64,000 bases of DNA, from contig NZ_CP075189.1 of NCBI RefSeq assembly GCF_020510565.1, positions 3,022,501 to 3,086,500 of the forward strand. The letters are read 5' to 3'. This DNA is from Ferribacterium limneticum (lineage in GTDB: Bacteria > Pseudomonadota > Gammaproteobacteria > Burkholderiales > Rhodocyclaceae). Below, in pieces: positions 62,525 to 64,000 of this stretch. Position 1 is the first letter of the stretch, and each line of letters begins with the position of its first letter. A program made the translations under genes and the position numbers. The notes below the pieces were generated by a model that was given only the letters and a program-made list of their open reading frames with translations, was not told where the DNA came from and made no database searches.

Positions 62525-63016
62525 ATGTGCGACCAGCATCGGCGTCATTTCCTGAGCCGCATCGGCCTCGGCGGCCTGCTGCTGACGCCGCTCGCCGCGG
62601 CGCTGTCGGGTTGCCACAGCAAGGGAAGCTGGCCGGAAGGGATGGCCGAGATCAAGTGGGACCGCGATACCTGCGTGCGTTGCAGCATGGTCATTTCCGA
62701 CCGCCGCTTTGCCGCCGAGATGCGCGGCGGCCCGAACAACACTGTTTTCAAGTTCGACGACCCCGGCTGCCTCGCCTTCTGGCTCAAGGAAAAGGCCGAC
62801 AAATACCCGTGGATGGCCGATGCCGACACCCGCATGTGGGTGGCCGACTTCAACAGCAAAAGCCGCGAGGAAATGACCTGGCTAGCCCCCCAGCGCGCCC
62901 ATTTCATCACCAAGACCTCGCCAATGGGCTACAACTTCGCTGCCGTATCGATGCCGATGCCAGGCAGCCTCGATTTCACCGACATGCGCCAGCACACGCT
63001 GGCCAAAGGCAAGTAA
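62525..63016 (+). CDS. nosL: NosL copper-chaperone lipoprotein
   Basis: 163 residues. N-terminal RRHFLSRIG and lipobox LSGC suggest an exported, lipidated protein. The Cu(I) motif CVRCSM and the later Met-rich segment (MPMPGSLDFTDMR) fit NosL, which hands copper to apo-NosZ via NosD. It lies 2 nt after nosF and directly before nosY. Confidence 0.93.
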   Translation: MCDQHRRHFLSRIGLGGLLLTPLAAALSGCHSKGSWPEGMAEIKWDRDTCVRCSMVISDRRFAAEMRGGPNNTVFKFDDPGCLAFWLKEKADKYPWMADADTRMWVADFNSKSREEMTWLAPQRAHFITKTSPMGYNFAAVSMPMPGSLDFTDMRQHTLAKGK

Positions 63017-63844
63017 ATGAAACAACTCTGGCTCACCGCCAAACTCGATATCGTCGAATCCCTGCGTGCCCGCTGGTTCCAGATCTACACGCTGGTCTTC
63101 GGCGGCATCGTCGCCCTGCTCTTCCTCTTCGGCCTGACCGAATCGCGGGTGCTTGGCTTCATCGGCCTGTCGCGGCTGCTTGTCACCTATATCCAGCTGA
63201 CCATGGCCATCCTGCCGATTTTCGTGCTCATCACCACGGTCCGCTCGGTGGCCGGCGACCGCGAGGCCGGCGTCTTCGAATACCTGCTCTCGCTGCCGGT
63301 GTCGCTGTCGGCGTGGTTCTGGGGCAAGATCGTTGGCCGCTACATCGTCGTCTTCGCACCCGTTTTCCTGGCCATGCTCGGTGCCGTGATCTGGGCGACC
63401 ATCCAGGGCATCGAGGTGCCGTGGGACATGTTTGGCTATTACACCGCCCTGCTCGCGGTCATGGCCATGTGTTTCCTCGGCATCGGCATGCTGATCTCGG
63501 CCATCGCCCGCACCACCGACATGGCCCAGGGCGCCGCCTTCATGGTCTGGCTGTTCCTGCTGCTTTTCCTCGACCTCATCCTGCTCGGCGTCATGATTCA
63601 GGGCAAGGTCGCGCCGGAACTCGCCGTCACGCTGGCCCTGGCCAACCCGCTGCAGGTCTTCCGCACCGCGGCGCTGGCGCTGTTCGACCCGCAACTGATC
63701 GTCCTCGGGCCGTCCGCCTACGTCATCCTCGACCTCTTCGGCACAGCCGGCTACAAGGTTTTCGCGCTGGCCTACCCGGCGGCGCTCGGCATCGTCAGTG
63801 CTACCATCGGCTACTTCATTTTCCGCCGTGGTGACCTGCCTTGA
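63017..63844 (+). CDS. nosY: NosY ABC permease
   Basis: 275 residues with six membrane helices; the ABC-2 type motif DREAGVFEYLLSLPVSLSAWFWGKI is clear. It is the membrane partner of NosF in the copper-processing complex. It begins immediately after the nosL stop (TAAATG). Confidence 0.94.
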   Translation: MKQLWLTAKLDIVESLRARWFQIYTLVFGGIVALLFLFGLTESRVLGFIGLSRLLVTYIQLTMAILPIFVLITTVRSVAGDREAGVFEYLLSLPVSLSAWFWGKIVGRYIVVFAPVFLAMLGAVIWATIQGIEVPWDMFGYYTALLAVMAMCFLGIGMLISAIARTTDMAQGAAFMVWLFLLLFLDLILLGVMIQGKVAPELAVTLALANPLQVFRTAALALFDPQLIVLGPSAYVILDLFGTAGYKVFALAYPAALGIVSATIGYFIFRRGDLP

Positions 63845-64000
63845 GAAAGCTGTTTGCGCTTTTCATTTTTGGCCTTTTTTCCGGGTTGACCGTAGCAGAT
63901 GAAATTTCCTCCGCGCCGCTCTTCGCCGCGACGCTCAACGATCTCGACGACAAGCCGGTGGCCCTCGAGCGCTACAAAGGCAAGCCGCTCGTCGTCAATT
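63841..64000 (+). CDS. Exported SCO/TlpA-like thioredoxin-fold protein, cut by window end
   Basis: Starts with TTG at 63841, overlapping the nosY stop (TTGA); no in-frame ATG is near. The signal peptide (RKLFALFIFGLFSGLTVA, cleavage before DEI) is followed by FAATLNDLDDKPVALERYKGKPLVVN, the opening of TlpA/SCO-type proteins; the CxxC or CxxxC motif would lie beyond the window. The hydrophobic core and cleavage region of the signal peptide are encoded by repeat R14. A thiol-redox or copper role in NosZ maturation is inferred. Confidence 0.75.
   Translation, partial: MRKLFALFIFGLFSGLTVADEISSAPLFAATLNDLDDKPVALERYKGKPLVVN
63860..63900 (-). repeat. Dispersed repeat copy R14 forming a signal peptide
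   Basis: Core at 63884-63893. Read in reverse orientation as FIFGLFSGLTVA. Confidence 0.87.

Noticed and set aside
1..64000. CRISPR arrays, rRNA and tRNA genes
   Set aside because: No regularly spaced identical repeats with unique spacers and no tRNA or rRNA sequence were recognised; the 40-nt repeats are kilobases apart.

Overview
The window looks like chromosomal DNA of a denitrifying, PHA-storing betaproteobacterium of the Rhodocyclaceae (Dechloromonas/Azonexus type). The reasons are high GC, a clade II (Sec-exported) nosZ cluster with nosB and paired c-type cytochromes, a class I phaC with two phaB copies and phaR, a RegB/RegA redox pair, a PEP-CTERM protein, and many c-di-GMP and two-component proteins. 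This assignment is inference from gene content and protein character; no rRNA or tRNA gene was seen.

Layout. 1-7.6 kb: end of a class I fumarase, two paralogous degenerate receiver/GGDEF proteins around a CorA-like transporter and a small metallopeptidase-like protein, then a secreted phytase-like esterase with a His-rich tail. 7.7-10.4 kb: an ilvBN operon with a valine-rich leader peptide and attenuator, then a PilZ protein. 10.4-12.4 kb: menB-menC. 12.4-16.4 kb: PHA genes (phaC, two phaB, phaR). 16.5-23.1 kb: ZIP transporter, LysR regulator, small lipoprotein, succinate CoA-transferase, and the conserved pgeF-rluD / bamD divergent block. 23.2-23.7 kb: a roughly 500-nt inverted repeat. 23.8-33.2 kb: a kinase-HDOD-GAF protein coupled to a DUF3293-like gene and rmuC, a large AsmA-like DUF748 protein, a diguanylate cyclase and a CheY-like regulator. 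33.2-39.6 kb: gloB, a methyltransferase, rnhA, dnaQ, lipase, M18 aminopeptidase, an ICMT-like protein and a dihaem cytochrome. 39.7-41.5 kb: regBA. 41.5-46.1 kb: an AT-richer accessory segment (secreted hypotheticals, PEP-CTERM protein, LuxR) bounded by a 46-nt duplication of the regA 3' end. 46.1-64 kb: SCO/PCuAC copper-delivery genes divergent from nosZ, two cytochromes, nosB, nosD, nosG and nosH, then a hybrid kinase and an Aer-like receptor, then nosF, nosL, nosY and a thioredoxin-like gene cut by the window end.

The strongest unexplained signal is a dispersed element of about 40 nt. Fourteen copies share an invariant core ACGGTCAACC, followed by an A-run and a CCAAAATxxAAA-like tail. Copies lie in both orientations: in frame inside conserved enzymes (IlvB, MenC, PgeF, GloB, NosB), starting at the TGA stop of genes (regA, nosH, the hybrid kinase, PCuAC), in the loop of the large inverted repeat, and forming the signal-peptide core of the last gene. 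I know of no description of it, but could not search.

How the genes fit together: copper-delivery proteins (SCO, PCuAC, NosL, the NosDFY complex) mature NosZ; NosG/NosH, NosB and the cytochromes probably carry electrons to it. RegBA (redox), the hybrid kinase and the Aer-like receptor sit next to or inside this locus, and the regA-end duplication suggests regBA once directly adjoined the copper/nos genes. PHA storage, menaquinone genes and c-di-GMP proteins fit a bacterium that moves between oxic and anoxic conditions.
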